Positions 23,776-36,248 of a DNA stretch of 64,000 bases are shown here, piece by piece (within the stretch, counting starts at the first letter, position 1; the number at the start of each line of letters is the position of its first letter). The notes beneath the pieces were generated by a model. The model had not been told where the DNA came from. It saw nothing but the letters and a program-made list of their open reading frames with translations, and did not search any database. The translations under genes and the position numbers were made by a program. Source of the DNA: Rhipidocladum racemiflorum (lineage: Eukaryota > Streptophyta > Magnoliopsida > Poales > Poaceae); NCBI GenBank assembly GCA_036346355.1, contig CM070569.1, positions 59,792,561 to 59,856,560 of the forward strand, in the 5' to 3' direction.

Positions 23776-24015
23776 TGTTATAAAATATAGTCATTTATCT
23801 TATCAATCAACAGCATGTCAATGATATTATACAAATAGGAACAGAGAACACACAAAGTATAAAAGGACGAAATACTCTCTTTTTATTAGATTAATTTTTT
23901 TATACAAAGCAATACCCAATATATAGAAGAAACACTATGAAGATGAGTTCAGATTCGCCCATCAATAAATAGAATCTTTTCAAACATGGACCAAGATTCT
24001 ATCTGTTTCACAACA
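23776..24015 (-). repeat. Copia 3' LTR
   Basis: This 240-bp LTR pairs with 41105-41342 and with the LTR at 61571-61810. In element orientation it begins TGTTGTGAAACAG and ends TTTTATAACA. The purine tract AAGGAGAGTG lies directly before it (- strand, 24025-24016) and is the likely plus-strand primer. Confidence 0.92.
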
Positions 24016-24269
24016 CTCTCCTTGAACGAATATCGCGTAATGCATATATCTCATTAAAAACTTCTCCCAAAAACTCAGTGAAAAAAGAATTGAGAAAAAA
24101 GTACATTGCACTCGCACTCCGTGCTACACTAGTTGCCTCATTAAAAACTTCATGTGAGAAACTTCAGAAAAAACCCACTGAAGGAAAAAAAGCACAACTT
24201 ATAATCTTCAGGATAAAATATGATCTTCAAGATCATGCAAAGGAATCATGGTTCAGATATTTACTCCCC

Positions 24270-25330
24270 ATAAACTTTGCAAATCTCTAAGTCGTCTCAT
24301 TCAAATGCCATTAATGTACATTTGGAAAGTAAACTTTGGTAAAGATTTTGTGAATAAATATGCTAGATTTTTAAATGACTTAGTTTGTACTATTTTTACC
24401 TCACTATTCTTCTAGAGTTCGTGGGATAGAAAGTACCTTAGAGGTATATAAGTAAAGTCTTGATACTGACCCAATATCTTATGGTTGGGACTATACTGTT
24501 TCATGGTAGCAAATTTACTGCGAATGCAATATCAGGCCTTGTGCAATTCGCAAGATACATAAGTATAGGACTTCATATCCAAAGATTTTTCTCATTTTTC
24601 AACCTTGGTCTAAAAAGAGTCTTTATCCACTTCAAGGGATCTCACAATCATGAGGTCTTTAAGGGATGAGATTTATCAATATTAAATCTTTCCAATATCT
24701 TCTTGGTATAAATAGACTGGTATATAAAAATTCCTTTTGAAAAATACTCTAGCTGTTGGCCTAAGCAATATTTGGTTTTTACCAAATCTTTCATCTCAAA
24801 ACTCCATTGTAAGGTAAACACTTGCTTCCTTTATCTATTTTGTAGTTTCGATAATATTCAGATCATCGACATATACTGAGATGATACATAATCTATTTTG
24901 GGATTTGTTTATGAACCCACCAGGACAATCATTATTATTTGAATATTCCTTCTTCAAGAAAATTCACTTCATCGGTTATACCACATTCTTCCTTGCTATT
25001 TTAATCTGTATAGCGATTTATGTAGTTTGACGCTATACACGTTGCGATTATTAGGAACCGAAACTTTGACTCCGTTAGAGATTATCATATAGATATCCAT
25101 ATCCAGTGACCCATATAAATATATTGCCACCACATCCATCAACTGCATTATTAATGTTAAGCTTGCTGCCATTAATATTAAATTTCAGAATGTTATTCCA
25201 TTTATTTACAGGAGAATAGGTTTCATCATAATTGATGATGGATCTCTGCGTGAACCTTTGTGCTACAAGTCTCGCTTTATATCTCACCACCTAGATATTT
25301 TCATTACTCTTTCGGATGAAAAACCCATTT
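24270..25330 (-). pseudogene. Copia reverse transcriptase and RNase H remnant
   Basis: On the - strand, 25290-25075 encodes the Copia reverse-transcriptase start (YKARLVAQRFTQR, then NYDETYSPV). The catalytic YVDD survives at 24873-24862. RNase H ends in MRRLRDL near 24300. Stops and frame changes separate the pieces, so no functional polyprotein can be made. The order and spacing identify the parent Copia. Confidence 0.85.
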
Positions 25331-26209
25331 GATCCTACAGGGAACACTTTAAGAGGTGTTCGGTCAACGGAACCAAAAACTTTTCCTCTTATTAAGCTAG
25401 CGTTGCCTCAATTGTTTCTTTTCATTTTGACCCTATCTGAGTGCTTTTGGCACTCTGTCATGGACTTTGGTTCTGAATCCAGCTTTCTAGCAATTTTAGA
25501 GGCGAAATATATGTCGACAAATGTAGTCTTTCTTTTATACAATTCTCCTACATCACTTCAGGGATATCTCTTCATTGATTTCTTATAGCTCCTTATGATT
25601 TCTCACAACGATAGAGTCTGGTGTTCTGACTTTTTAGCGTTGGATTATGCGCGTAAATATACGCTAGGGTTATCATCTTCAGGATGGATCACTTCAAGGA
25701 TACTACCATCTCTTGGACGGCCCACTTTAGGGATTTTCTCAATATCAGGTTAAACTTCTTCCACTGTCATGGGTAGTGTTCTTATTTATTCGGTTCTCTA
25801 TTTTTGCGAACGTCTCTACGAAATTGAGTCCCGTGCACCTGGAGGCCACCCCCTCATTTTATCCTGAGAGTCAAGAGTGGGTTCAATATCTTTTTAAGGT
25901 ATTTTCACTCTTTCAGGTGTATATACTATAGGTATATGAGATTTTTTTCACTCCCTTATGATCAGTGAAGGCATTTGGTAGATTATTAGCTTATTTGTTA
26001 CAGATTTATTATCCTTTAAACTTCAAGTTCGATTTTTTTAGTGCGTAGATCGAAGGACTCAGCATTCTTTAATGTGGTACTTATCTCCCCTAATGCCGAA
26101 AAATATCATTAGTACAATTAGCGTACTGAGACGTGTACAGATCCTCTGTCATAGGCTCTAGGTGTTAAATAATTGACGAAGATTCATAACCTACATAGAT
26201 CCCTAACTT

Positions 26210-26422
26210 CTAGTAAGGACCCATGGTGGTATGCTGTGGTGGAGAGATTGGCATGCATACAATACAACCAAATTTTCGTAGATGAAAAATATTTAATTCT
26301 TTTCCACGCACTATCTGCAACGGAAAAATTTCATGATGTGCAGTTAGACTGAGTTGAATTAATACCGTAGCATATATCAATGCATTGCCCCAATAGCTGG
26401 TGGAAAGACTACTATTCTGCAA
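26210..26422 (-). pseudogene. Copia integrase C-terminal fragment
   Basis: An open stretch of 70 codons matches the region after the Copia integrase core: a YWGNALIYA segment, then PLQIVRGKELNI and HLRKFGCIVCMP ending in TTMGPY. The catalytic core is not visible as an intact frame upstream (26430-26900), which is shorter than expected and probably deleted. Confidence 0.85.
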
Positions 26423-26889
26423 GAGTGGCCAAACAAAAATGTTATTCTTTTAATTTGATGATTTAACAATCAAACAATTGTTGCATCATGAACAAATTGT
26501 AGAATATAGAACAAACATAGCACAATTTATCAAATATCTAGGAAATAGCTATTTATTTAATTTTAAATAATAATCGCTCAACAGTTTCATAAATCAAATG
26601 TTCATTCGGGAACTAGTGCTAAACTGATAAGGAGACTTAAAAGAATATGTGACATCGACTAGCAAAGTGAAGAAAATACTTAAGAGACTAATTTAGGTCT
26701 TCATATGAGTTGTATGTGTCCTCCTGGAACTCCTCAAACTTAATAATTTCAAGAACTATATGATCACACTTCTCAGCGTCCGAATCAACAACAGGTTGAT
26801 CGGTGAAGTATGACTCAACATTGTTTTCCCAGGTGTTGTTGATTTTCCAGTGGATTCCATGTAAAGGTGCTAAATCAAGATGCTATAGT

Positions 26890-28560
26890 TGCACGGCCAA
26901 TGGCCAGTACATCCATACTTAAAACAGGGTTATTCAGGGTTTGCGGGCTTATTAGCTGAGTCTTGCTTTTGGAAACCTCTTTGTCGGCGTTCTAGCCAAC
27001 AGGCACCTCCGGATCGGGTACTTGTAAGGTTCAGACGGGGGGCTTTCGGGGCAATCGCCGGAGGAAAAGAAACCGGAGTACCGGGGAAGCTTGGAAGAAT
27101 GGGGACGCTAGGGTTTACCCAGGTTCAGGCCCTCCGAAGAGTAACATCCCTAGTCCTGCTTTTCTTGAGATTGCTTGTGTTGTGGCCAAAGAGCCAAGTC
27201 CGGAATCAGAGCCGGAGCTGAAATTGGAACCGGGCTTGAGAGAATGGAATCCCCTTCTCCCATGCACCCCAGCCCCCTTTTATAGCAGTGCCGGCTGACG
27301 TGCACGAGTTACAATGGTCTTCCCATACTCATTACACTGCCACGGGCGCATTTAATGCGCCCGTCACTGCCCCTATACCCCATTTAATGCCTGCCGCAGC
27401 CGTCACACTCCTGCCTAGGGCCCCACGCCTACCAACGCCGCCCGTTCCGTCAGGGGGAGGGGTGCTGTCGTGACGTCACCCGCAATTAATGCGCGCCTGG
27501 GGAACGCGCGCCGCCATACTGTAGCCTCCACGCTTAGCATTTAATGCGCGCGATTCGCATTAAATTTCCTTGATCCTGGCACTGCAGCCTCGGGGGTGGT
27601 GCGCCAGTGGCGTGGCTCAGACGCCACCGCCCATCGGGCGATCACCTTATCGAGCGACGATGGCGTGGCTCATCGCCACCCGCCCACTGGCGACCACCTT
27701 ACTGAGCGCCCAGTGGCGTGGCTTTGATCGCCACCGCCCACCGGGCGATCACCTTACTGAGCGCCAGTTGGCGTGGCTCGATCGCCACATCGCTGGGCGA
27801 CCACCTTCTTGGCGCCAGATGGCGTGGCACGATCGCCGCTTTGTCCAGCGACCACCTTATTGGCGCCAGCTGGCGTGGCTCGATCGCCACACATCCTTTG
27901 GCGACCACCTTGTGGCCCTACTGCTCGCCGTGGTGGCGGTGGGGCCCGGACGCGCCCTGCCCGCCCGGTGACCGTGTTTATTGCGGGGGAGTGGGTACCC
28001 TGGTGTAGAATACGCCGACACTCTTGGCCTTTTACTTTTACATTTTTTCAATATAGATTGCCTTTTCCTCTATCTGATCTGCCACTCTTCTACTTATCCC
28101 CTTTATCCATTTGGCCTTTCCTGTGGCCATGGTTATTGCTAGTTTGCTAAGCATTTGCATGTACTTCGGGCATTGCATGACTCCCATTAGGAAGTACGTG
28201 ATGATTCTTCAACATGAGTTCATCATGTTTTTCTGCTTCTAGGAAAATGCATATAAACTCAGAGTATTTTTGGTATTTGACATGATGATACTATTACATT
28301 AGTATCCTTATTTTAGGGTGGAAGGTGCATAATGTATTATCGATCATTTTAGCATTAATAACTTTACAAAAATATTAATTTGGTGACAAGCTTGTGCATA
28401 GCGAAGTTATATTCTGCCATAGCCTTTAAAATCCTAAAGAATCGAGTTGTTAGATTTATCATAGTATTCATTCCTTAGGTAAGATAATTGTTGGTATTTA
28501 GGGCAAGCTCAACAAATCCCTTTTTACGATGTTCGACATATCCTATTTCTATTTGTGCAA
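26890..28560 (-). pseudogene. Copia gag remnant, interrupted by a solo LTR
   Basis: From right to left on the - strand, pieces near 28560-28390 (VELALNTNNYLT, AEYNFAMHKL) and 28250-28150 (QKYSEFICIFLEAEKHDEL) match Copia gag. A degraded CCHC knuckle (CFKYGCTGHW) lies near 26930-26895. The solo LTR at 26982-28020 inserted between the basic linker and the knuckle. Stops and a deletion between the first two blocks make it non-functional. Confidence 0.8.
26982..28020 (-). mobile_element. Solo Gypsy LTR (same group as the 29.6-kb element), 1039 bp
   Basis: The ends are TGTCGGCGTT and TACGCCGACA. A perfect duplication CTCTT flanks it (26977-26981 and 28021-28025). On the - strand it begins TGTCGGCGTATT, like the LTRs of the complete Gypsy at 29579-40790. 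It also shares the tract GGTTTACCCAGGTTC near 27112 (reverse complement at about 30418-30433) and a minus-strand TATA box (TTTTATA at 27278-27284). Tandem GGCGTGGCTCGATCGCCAC-type units fill 27600-27910. No internal sequence remains, so it arose by LTR-LTR recombination. Confidence 0.9.
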
Positions 28561-28564
28561 AATG

Positions 28565-29100
28565 ACTTTTACTACTAGTAAAATCAATATATTACATGCT
28601 CAACTTCAATCAGTAAAGCTTGGTTTATATCTATTTATTAGATATTATCTAAAATTTTTCATAATTTTTCTAGCAAATTTCATAGTTTTATGCTAATTAT
28701 TCAGTAATTTTCAGAATTACCAAGTAATAAAAAAACAAATTTTAACATACATAAACATGGAATTATGCTACTAAAATTAATCCACATATATGGTGCTCAT
28801 AATATGCTATTCACAATTTTTCAAAAATTTTCTAGCATTTTTCACAATTTTTTGTTAATTACCAATTAATTTTTAGAATTACTTAAAAGACAAAAAATAA
28901 TTTCTAGCACATATACACATGAAATAATGCTAGAAAAATAAACCCAAGCTTATGGAACTTCCAATATGTGCTAAATTACAAATTTACCGATTTATATACC
29001 TTAAAAAATCTTATTCCTACGATTTATCATCAATTTTCAGAATTTAATAACTATTTTTGAAATTATTAAAAACTCCAGGGGTAAATTGCAATTTTTTTTA
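28565..29100. repeat. AT-rich degenerate tandem block in the Copia leader
   Basis: Three loosely similar units (about 28650-28745, 28820-28900, 28985-29075) share TTTTTC, TAGCAAATTT, CTAATTA and TTTTCAGAATT words. They lie between the gag remnant and the GC-rich leader. This could be part of the Copia leader or a separate decayed insertion. Confidence 0.45.
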
Positions 29101-29109
29101 TTTTTTCGC

Positions 29110-29578
29110 TCTGGAAACCATATGGCCATACGGCCTATGGGCCGCAAACCCATGGATGCACGTGGAGGCCCACAGGGTGGTCCAATTGGCTAATGAAGCG
29201 AGCGGCTAGGGTTTTTCCCGGGTCTTCACCCTCTTCTTTTTTAGTATGGGCAAGGAGCTCCAAGCGCACGGTAGCCAGCGAAATGTGAGCTCGGGCAGGA
29301 GGGCGTCGTTGTGCGCATGGGCGCAAGGGCGCCTCCTTGAGGCGTTACTAGGCCTGCAGGCACGAGGTCGTCGTAGTCAGGCGCGAGCACAAAGGACGCC
29401 ACCGTCGGCGCTTCGTGTGCGAGGTGTTATTGGGCGCGCTCTACCTCGACCGACGTCCCAACAGGCACCGGAGATGCTGCAATGAGCTCGGGCATCGATC
29501 GCGGGTGAGCGTCACGAGCAATAGCGTGAGTGGCGGCTGGGCGGCTCAGATGAGTATGCTCGCGGCTGTAGACGACGG
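29110..29578 (-). other. GC-rich Copia leader segment with a decayed open frame
   Basis: Together with 40796-40925, across the Gypsy insertion, this forms a GC-rich leader of about 600 bp between the 5' LTR and gag. Read on the - strand it holds stretches of open frame rich in Ala, Pro, Thr and Val that are interrupted by a few stops. Copia leaders are usually much shorter, so an extra ORF or a captured gene fragment is possible. I recognise no domain. Confidence 0.4.
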
Positions 29579-30555
29579 TGTCAGCGTATTAAGCGCTGGG
29601 GTACCCACGCAGCCGCATTAAGTACTCTCGCCCAGAGGGCAGGTGGCGTTCAGGCCACTCCTCGAGGCGACCGGCCAAGGTGCTCGCCCAGGGGCGAGTG
29701 GCGTTCGAGCCACTCCTCGAGCGACCAATGAGGGTGCTCGCCAGGGGCAGTGGTGTTCGAGCCACTCCTGGCGACAGCGAAGCTGCTCACCCAGAAGGGC
29801 GAGTGGCGTTGAGCCACTCCTCGAGGCGACCAGCCACGAGGCTCGCCAGGAAGGGCGAGTGGCGTTCAGGCCACTCCTGGCGACCAAAAGGTGCTCGCCA
29901 AGAGGGCGGTGGCGTTCGAGCCACTCCTCGGGCGTAGTTTCCAAGAATCAACCCCGTAATCTGTACTACAGGCGAAGGGTCAAGGGTATTTAATGCGAGG
30001 CGTGCGCATTAATTGCGGTCGTGGTATGGCGCGCGTCTTCCCTAGCGCGCGTGTGATGATGGGTGGTGCCGAGTCGACATCCCCTCTCTCCCGGCAGAGC
30101 GTGCAGGGGTGATGACAAGCGGGGCCCAAGGCGAAGTCTAAGTCACTAGGACAAACATTAAATGTGATGTAAGAGAGTATGACGGTGCATTAAATGCACT
30201 TTGTAAGTAACGTGTCGACGCTTGCTTTACGCAAGCTTGTAAGCCCCATGCGCCTCGGCCGGCCCAGTATAAAGGGAGCTAGGATGCATGGGAGGGTTGT
30301 TGATTATTGGGTTGGCGAGAACACGAGAGGGTCTTCTTCCCAGCCTTGTAAGAACCTTGAACTCAGAGGAAACCACCAAGCGGGACTAGGGTTATTACTC
30401 CTTTGGAGGGCCCGAACCTGGGTAAACTCGATCGTCTTCTTGCTTGCTTCCAAAGATCCCGTTCTTCCTGTCTTTGGAGCGGTTGCCACAAAAGCCCCAG
30501 TCCGAATCTCTCAAGCACCCGAGTCTTAGGGTGCCTGTTGGTTAGTAAGCCGGCA
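29579..30555 (+). repeat. Gypsy 5' LTR with U3 tandem repeats
   Basis: This 977-bp LTR pairs with 39774-40790. Roughly six or seven degenerate units of about 50 bp (GAGTGGCGTTCGAGCCACTC followed by CTCG and a GCTCGCC part) fill 29640-29935. The unit contains the inverted pair GAGTGGC/GCCACTC. A TATA box (TATAAA, 30268-30273) follows. Confidence 0.93.
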
Positions 30556-30642
30556 GTGGCGCGCCTGTAGGGGCTTAGTGGTTAGATCGTTCCTTTCTTC
30601 CATTCCTTTTGGAGGAGTTTGCAAGAATCAAGATCATCCGGT

Positions 30643-32300
30643 ATGGCGGAATCTCATCGCCAGTAGCGCCTCCCCGAGGAAAGCGGCGCGGCCGATCTCG
30701 GCTCCCGTAGGGAGTCGGGTCACGGGTCCTTCATGGCGGGAGGGGCGCGAGCCGCATCCAAGCCCTGAGTTCACGGTCCAACGGCGCTTCTTTGTTGGGG
30801 AAGATACCCCAATGCAAAGCCTTCATGCGGCCCGTTGCTCTGGATCATCCTCCGGTCAAGCGACGGGCGACACCCAGCCACCCCTTGGCTCCAGGACATT
30901 GCCCGTCTAGTGGACTCGGCCCAAAGCCAGATTCTTTGTGGCAATTCAGCCAGGGCTTCCGGTCCTCCGCCAAGGAGTTCGTATGGTGGATGCACAAGCT
31001 TCCGATCGCTCTTTGGCGACCTCTCCGGCCGCAGAGGCCGGGATAAAGGGAAGAGTATCGGCTGCACTCTCTGCAACGAGGGGACGTGCACAAGCTTCCA
31101 GATCTTCCCGCGGTACTCCCATGCCGGAGGAGAACCACGAGGATCTAAGGGCACACCTCAATGAGGGGCGGCTCAGCTGGGCGACGATCTGCGTCAAGTT
31201 CTTCTGAGGCGCTATCCGCAACAACGCTACCGAACCCCCGCTGCCGGCCACCGAAGGGCTTCCTTCCGACTGGGAGAGTGTAGACTCGCACTCCTCGACC
31301 CCATCTCAGGGTCGAGGCTGGTGGGCGACACTACTCCCCATATAATGTTGGGTGCCAGGCGTTTTCCCTCCGTCACGCCAATCGGCGTGGCTGAAAGATT
31401 TCGTCGCGCCCATCGAGAAGTATGACGGCACCACCAACCCTGAAGAATTCCTGCAGATTTATACGACGGTGGTGCGTCTTTGCCGGGGTCGAGATAGAGT
31501 TATGGCCAACTACTTCCCGATGTCGCCGACAGCTCGCCCGCTCTGGGCTGAACCTTCCTCGGGGTTCGGTACACTCGTGGGAGGAAGCGTGCGACATTTT
31601 TGTCGCCAACTTTCGTGGCTCCTACGCTCAACCGGTGTGGAGGGCGACCTCCACGCTTTGGAGCAGAGGGAGGGGGAGTCCCTGAGGGAGTTTATTCGGC
31701 GGTTTAGCCATTGCCGCAACACGATCCCCCGGATCTCTGAGCAGTCGGTTATTATTGCGTTAAGGAGGGGGGTTAGGGATCAGAAGATGCGGGAGAAGAT
31801 GGCTACCCATCAGCCGCTACCACTTCCGAAGCTTTTCTCCCTGGCTCACAAGTGTGCCCGGCAATGGAGGCTCGGAAGGGTGCATCAGGCCCTCAAACCC
31901 TCGAAGCCGGGCGTCGAAGTCCTCCGACCGTAAAGAAGAAGCGCAAGGAGGCCGTCGCCGAGAGGTTTTGGTGGCCGATCCGAAGCCAAGCCTCGGCGCG
32001 CGACGATCGAGAGCGAAGGAGAGATCGCCGGGACCAGCGAGACAATCGCGAGGATCGCCGTTCTCCCAGCCGCGAAGACGGCAGGCGAGCCATCTTGCCC
32101 CATCCACCGCACAAATGGGCACGACTTGGAAGATTGTCGGGTTGTATCCAAGTTGGTGGAAAAGCGGCTCAAGAAGCGCCGCGAAAAGGATCGCGAAGAT
32201 AATGGCAGCGAAGATGACACCCCACCGCTTTCCAACAAGCCGAGCACACGGTGGCATACATTCATGGGGGTTCGGCCACCTACTCTTCCAACTCGCAGTA
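30643..32300 (+). pseudogene. Gypsy gag, frameshifted
   Basis: Gag-like sequence begins near ATG 30643 (MAESHRQ, then a stop). The retrotransposon gag domain is clear in 31400-31870 (SAWLKDFVAPIEKYDGTTNP, then EREGESLREFIRRFSHCRNT-type sequence in another part). A knuckle of the form CPIHRTNGHDLEDC lies at 32096-32137. The blocks fall in different frames, so small indels have broken the gene. Gag would form the particle that packages the element's RNA. Confidence 0.85.
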
Positions 32301-32379
32301 CAAGCGAGAGTTGAGACAGGTGTGTGCCACCATGCCAGAGCCCGGGACGAGTCGGCTGCTGAAGTGGTCGGATCAATCG

Positions 32380-33804
32380 ATCACTTTCAGTCGGGCCGAC
32401 CACCCGGCGAACACTTCAGGCCCAAACCATCTCCCGATCGTGGTCGCCCCTACGGTCGAGGAATGCGGCTTGGCGAGTACTAGTTGATGGAGGAAGTGCC
32501 ATCAACTCTTTGTCGATCGGGCGTATCAAGCACTCCAAATACCTTATGAAGAACTGCGCCCCGCACCGCTTTTTTATGGAATTGCCCCCGGGATGGGCCT
32601 AATGCCCCTGGGACAAGTCCAGCTGCCCGTCACGTTCGGAAGCGCTGAAAACTTCCGGACGGAACTCATCAACCGAGGTCGCCGACTTGACCTCCCTAGC
32701 ATACCGCTCGCTTGGCCGGCGCTAGTCAAATTCATGGCAGTTACGCATCATGCTTATTTGCTGATGAAGATCCCTGGGCCAGAGGGCCCAATTGTGGTAA
32801 AGGTGGACAAGCTCGAAGCCTTGCGCCTCAGTAAGCAAGTGCAAGACTTCGCTGGAGCCGCCTGTTCGGCGCGTGGCACAGAAGACCCCTCGAGTGCTCC
32901 CCCGGCCAAGGCCCGCGCTTCACCCAGTCCCTTGGGTGAGGTGAAGGTGGTCCCCGTGGGTGAGGAAGGCTCGGGCAAGGCTGTGAGAATTGGCGCTGAT
33001 CTCAGCGCCAAATAGGAAGACGCGCTCGTCACCTTCCTCCGGTCTAATCTAGATGTGTTCGCCTGGGAACCATCTGAAATGACCGGGGTCCCTAGGGAGG
33101 TGATCGAGCACCGATTGGCAACGCTACCTGGAGCGCACCCAGTCCGACAGAAGATCCGGAGGCAGGCGCCAGAGCGACAAGAAGCCATTCGGGAAGAAGT
33201 GGAGAAGCTATTGCAAGCCGGAGTTGTGCGGGAAGCCGCCTACCCTGAGTGGCTGGCTAACCCCGTACTCGTAAAGAAGTCCAATGGGAAGTGGCGAATG
33301 TGTATAGACTTTACCGACCTCAATAAAGCCTGCCCTAAGGACCCTTACCCTCTGCCGAGGATTGACCTCGTTGTCGATTCTACGGCAGGATGTGAAGCTC
33401 TATGCTTCCTAGACGCCTACTCAGGATATCATCAGATTAGAATGGCGCAGGAAGACGAAGAAAAGACGGCCTTTGTGACCTCTTTTGGTGTGTACTGTTA
33501 TGTTCGAATGCCCTTTGGGTTGAAGAATGCCGGATCTACCTACCAGCGAGCCATGCATATTGTATTCAAGTCACAAATTGGGAAGAACCTGGAGGTATAT
33601 GTTGATGACTTGGTGGTAAAAGCTAAGGCCGCTGATGGGTTGGTTGAAGATCTGGAGGAAACTTTCTCCCATCTCTCGGCACTCTTGCTTAAAGTGAATC
33701 TGAGAAGTGCGTGTTCGGTGTCATCTGGGAAGTTGCTTGGCTTTACGGTCTCGGTAGCGGGATCGAAGCCAATCCAGACAAGATTGAAGCAATTGAACGA
33801 ATGA
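32380..33804 (+). pseudogene. Gypsy protease and reverse transcriptase
   Basis: The aspartic protease active site VDGGSAIN is at 32483-32506. A linker (PLGQVQLPVTFGSAENFRTE) follows at 32593-33015, ending in a stop at 33013-33015. The reverse transcriptase frame 33055-33804 has ANPVLVKKSNGKWRMCIDFT, then DLNKACPKDPYPLPRID, MPFGLKNAGSTYQRAM and the catalytic YVDD at 33598-33609. It ends prematurely at 33804. This would be one polyprotein in an intact element. Confidence 0.92.
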
Positions 33805-34369
33805 AGCCACTGTCGGCTCAAGCGGCTTGATTAGCTTAGGCTGGTCGCTGGCCTCCTCGGCGGTTCATAGCTCATTTGGGGAGAAAAGTCTCCCATTGTT
33901 CAAGCCGATGAAGAAGACTAATTCCTTCGAGTGGACCCGGAAGCCCAGCGGCATTTGAAGATCTCAAGAAGTATCTCTCCTCGCCTCTGTCTTTGGTCGC
34001 CCCCTGAGCACAGTGAGCCGCTTCTCCTTTATGTAGCGGCAAGCCCCTCGGCGGTGAGTGCAGCACTAGTAGCAGAGCGAGAGGCGTCTGTGGCCGGTCT
34101 ATTATGTGAGCAAGGTCTTTGCATGATGCTGAAACTAGGTATCCCAGGCCCAGAAAATGGTGTATCTTTGTCTTTGGTGGCATCAAGAAAGCTGCGACAT
34201 TATTTCCAAGGAAGGGAGATCACCGTGGTCTCCTCGTATCCTCTGCGGAGATCCTTCACAATCGTGAAGCTGAAGGTCGACGCCAAGTGGTCTGTCGAGC
34301 TGGGGAATTTGGCTTCAAATTTGCCCCCGATCGCTATCAAGAGTCAAAGATCGCGGACTTCATTGTTGA

Positions 34370-36248
34370 ATGGACTCGGCAGATGGGGAAGATAAGGAAG
34401 TCCCCGTGCCCACGCCTTGGGCGCTCCTCTTCGATGGATCCTTCAGGCTCGGCGCGGGGCTGGGTTCCTCCTGGTCTCCCGACCGGGACCCTCAAATATA
34501 TAGTCGTCTGGACTTTAAAGCTACCAACAATGTTGCGGAATACGAAGGATTCTTTGGTGGGCTCGAGTGCCGCGACCATCGGCATCTGGCGCCCTCTGAT
34601 TAAAGGCGATTCTTTCTTTGGTCATCAACCAGGCAAGGAAGGACTTCACCGCTCTGATCCCGTCATGGCGGCTTACAGCGGAGGTTAGAAAGATGGAGAG
34701 ACACTTGAAGGGCTAGGGTATACACACATACCCGTGCGACAATTATTTAGCGGACGAGCTCGCTCGGCTCGCCTCGACAAGAGCCCCTGTTCGGTCGGAG
34801 TCTTTGAAGAAAGGCTTCCGCGACCAGTCCATCTCAGCCCCGTCTCTGGTGGGGAGGATGGTGATGCTGCTTCAGCCCTCACCTCGGATGGGAAGCGGCG
34901 ACGCCTATCGCAACCTCCGTTTACGGTGGGGGCGATGGTGGCGCCGCCCGACCAGCGTTGCGAGGAGTAAAAGTGGCACGGTGGAAGCGGCAGCCAGCGG
35001 AGTACCCGACGATCACTCTGTGGTCGCCGTGCTTGACCGGAAGGCACATGGATGGACCCGATCCTGGCCTACTGCGGGATCAAGTATGCCCCGACGATGA
35101 TGCGTCGGTAGAAGATAGCGCGGAAGGCCAAGCGCTACACCCTGGTAGATGGGGACTGTCTGGCCGGGGTGGAAACGGAGTTCTTCGAAGTGCATCACTC
35201 GGGAAGAGGAAGCATTTTGCTTTCGATATCCATGGAGGCGTGTGGGAGCCATTTTTCCGATCGAACCTGGTGGGAAAAGCTTTCCGCCACGGGTTCTATT
35301 GGCCAACCGCCTCCAGGATGCTTGCGGTGGTGAGGAGATGCGAGGCGTGCGATTCCACGCCAAGCAAATCCACCAACCAGCCCAAGCTCTGCAAACCATC
35401 CCGCTCTCATGGCCCTTCGCGGTGCGGGGCCGGATATCCTGGTCCGTTCAGCGGGCCACAGGAGGCTACACTCATCTGCTCGTCGCCATTGACAAGTTCA
35501 CCAAGTGGGTGGAAGCTGAAGCCGTGAGAACCATTACCGCCGCAGCCGCGGTCAAGTTCATGCGAGTGATCTTCGCCCGCTTCGGGGTCGCCAACCGTAT
35601 TATCACCGACAATGGCGCCCGATTCACCGCCGCTTTTACGGACTTTGCGAAGAAATGGGCACGAAGGTCTGCTTTGCCTCCGTTGCCCATCCAAGAAGCA
35701 ACGGCCAAGTTGAGCGAGCCAATGCTTGTCTTTGAAGGGCCTCAAGACTCGGGCGTTTGATCGACTTCACCGGCGTGGCTCACGGTGGGTTGAAGAACTC
35801 CGGCGATCTTTGTGGTCACTCGGACCACTCCCGGTAGACTCTGAGAGACTCCATTCTTTTACGGTTTACGGAGCGGAGGCTGTCCTCCCTTCGCATTGAC
35901 ATTTGGGTCGCCGCGCGTTCTTTGCGTTCGCGGAAGAAGATCGAGGAAGAGATGCGCCAAGACGACGTCCATCTCCGGGAAGAAGCCCGGGATCGTGCGG
36001 CCCGGCGCGCCGCTCGGGATCAGCACCGCCTCAGGAGGGACCACGCCACCCGGGTCAGTGAGAGAACACGCGATGGCGACTGGTCTTGCGAAGATTCGAT
36101 CGCAGTGGGTTGCACAAACTGTCTCCCAAAGTGGGAGGGCCCCTTTAAGGTGGTTTCGATCTCGACCGGGCGGTCAGGTTGGCCAGCGAGGGCGGGAGGA
36201 ACTGGCGAACTCGCAGAATATAGAGAACTGCGCAAGTTCTACCCTTGA
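34370..36248 (+). pseudogene. Gypsy RNase H and integrase, frameshifted
   Basis: RNase H appears at about 34400-34680: LLFDGSF with the first catalytic Asp, then DFKATNNVAEYEG with the Glu. Between 34960 and 35460 the zinc-binding part is scrambled over frames. The integrase core begins at ATGGYTHLLVAIDKFTKWVE (35458 on) and has the TDNGARFT Asp. The third acidic residue, in GQVERAN, survives in another frame near 35703. The C-terminal part (35920-36248) has LPKWEGPFKVVSIS and ends ELRKFYP, stop. Frameshifts exclude a functional product. Confidence 0.9.

Noticed and set aside
29640..29940. Regularly spaced repeats, CRISPR-like at first sight
   Set aside because: They are U3 repeats of an LTR, repeated in the partner LTR, with no uniform repeat length or unique spacers. 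The genome is plant.
32754..33188. 144-codon minus-strand frame
   Set aside because: Reverse shadow of the Gypsy protease/reverse-transcriptase region.
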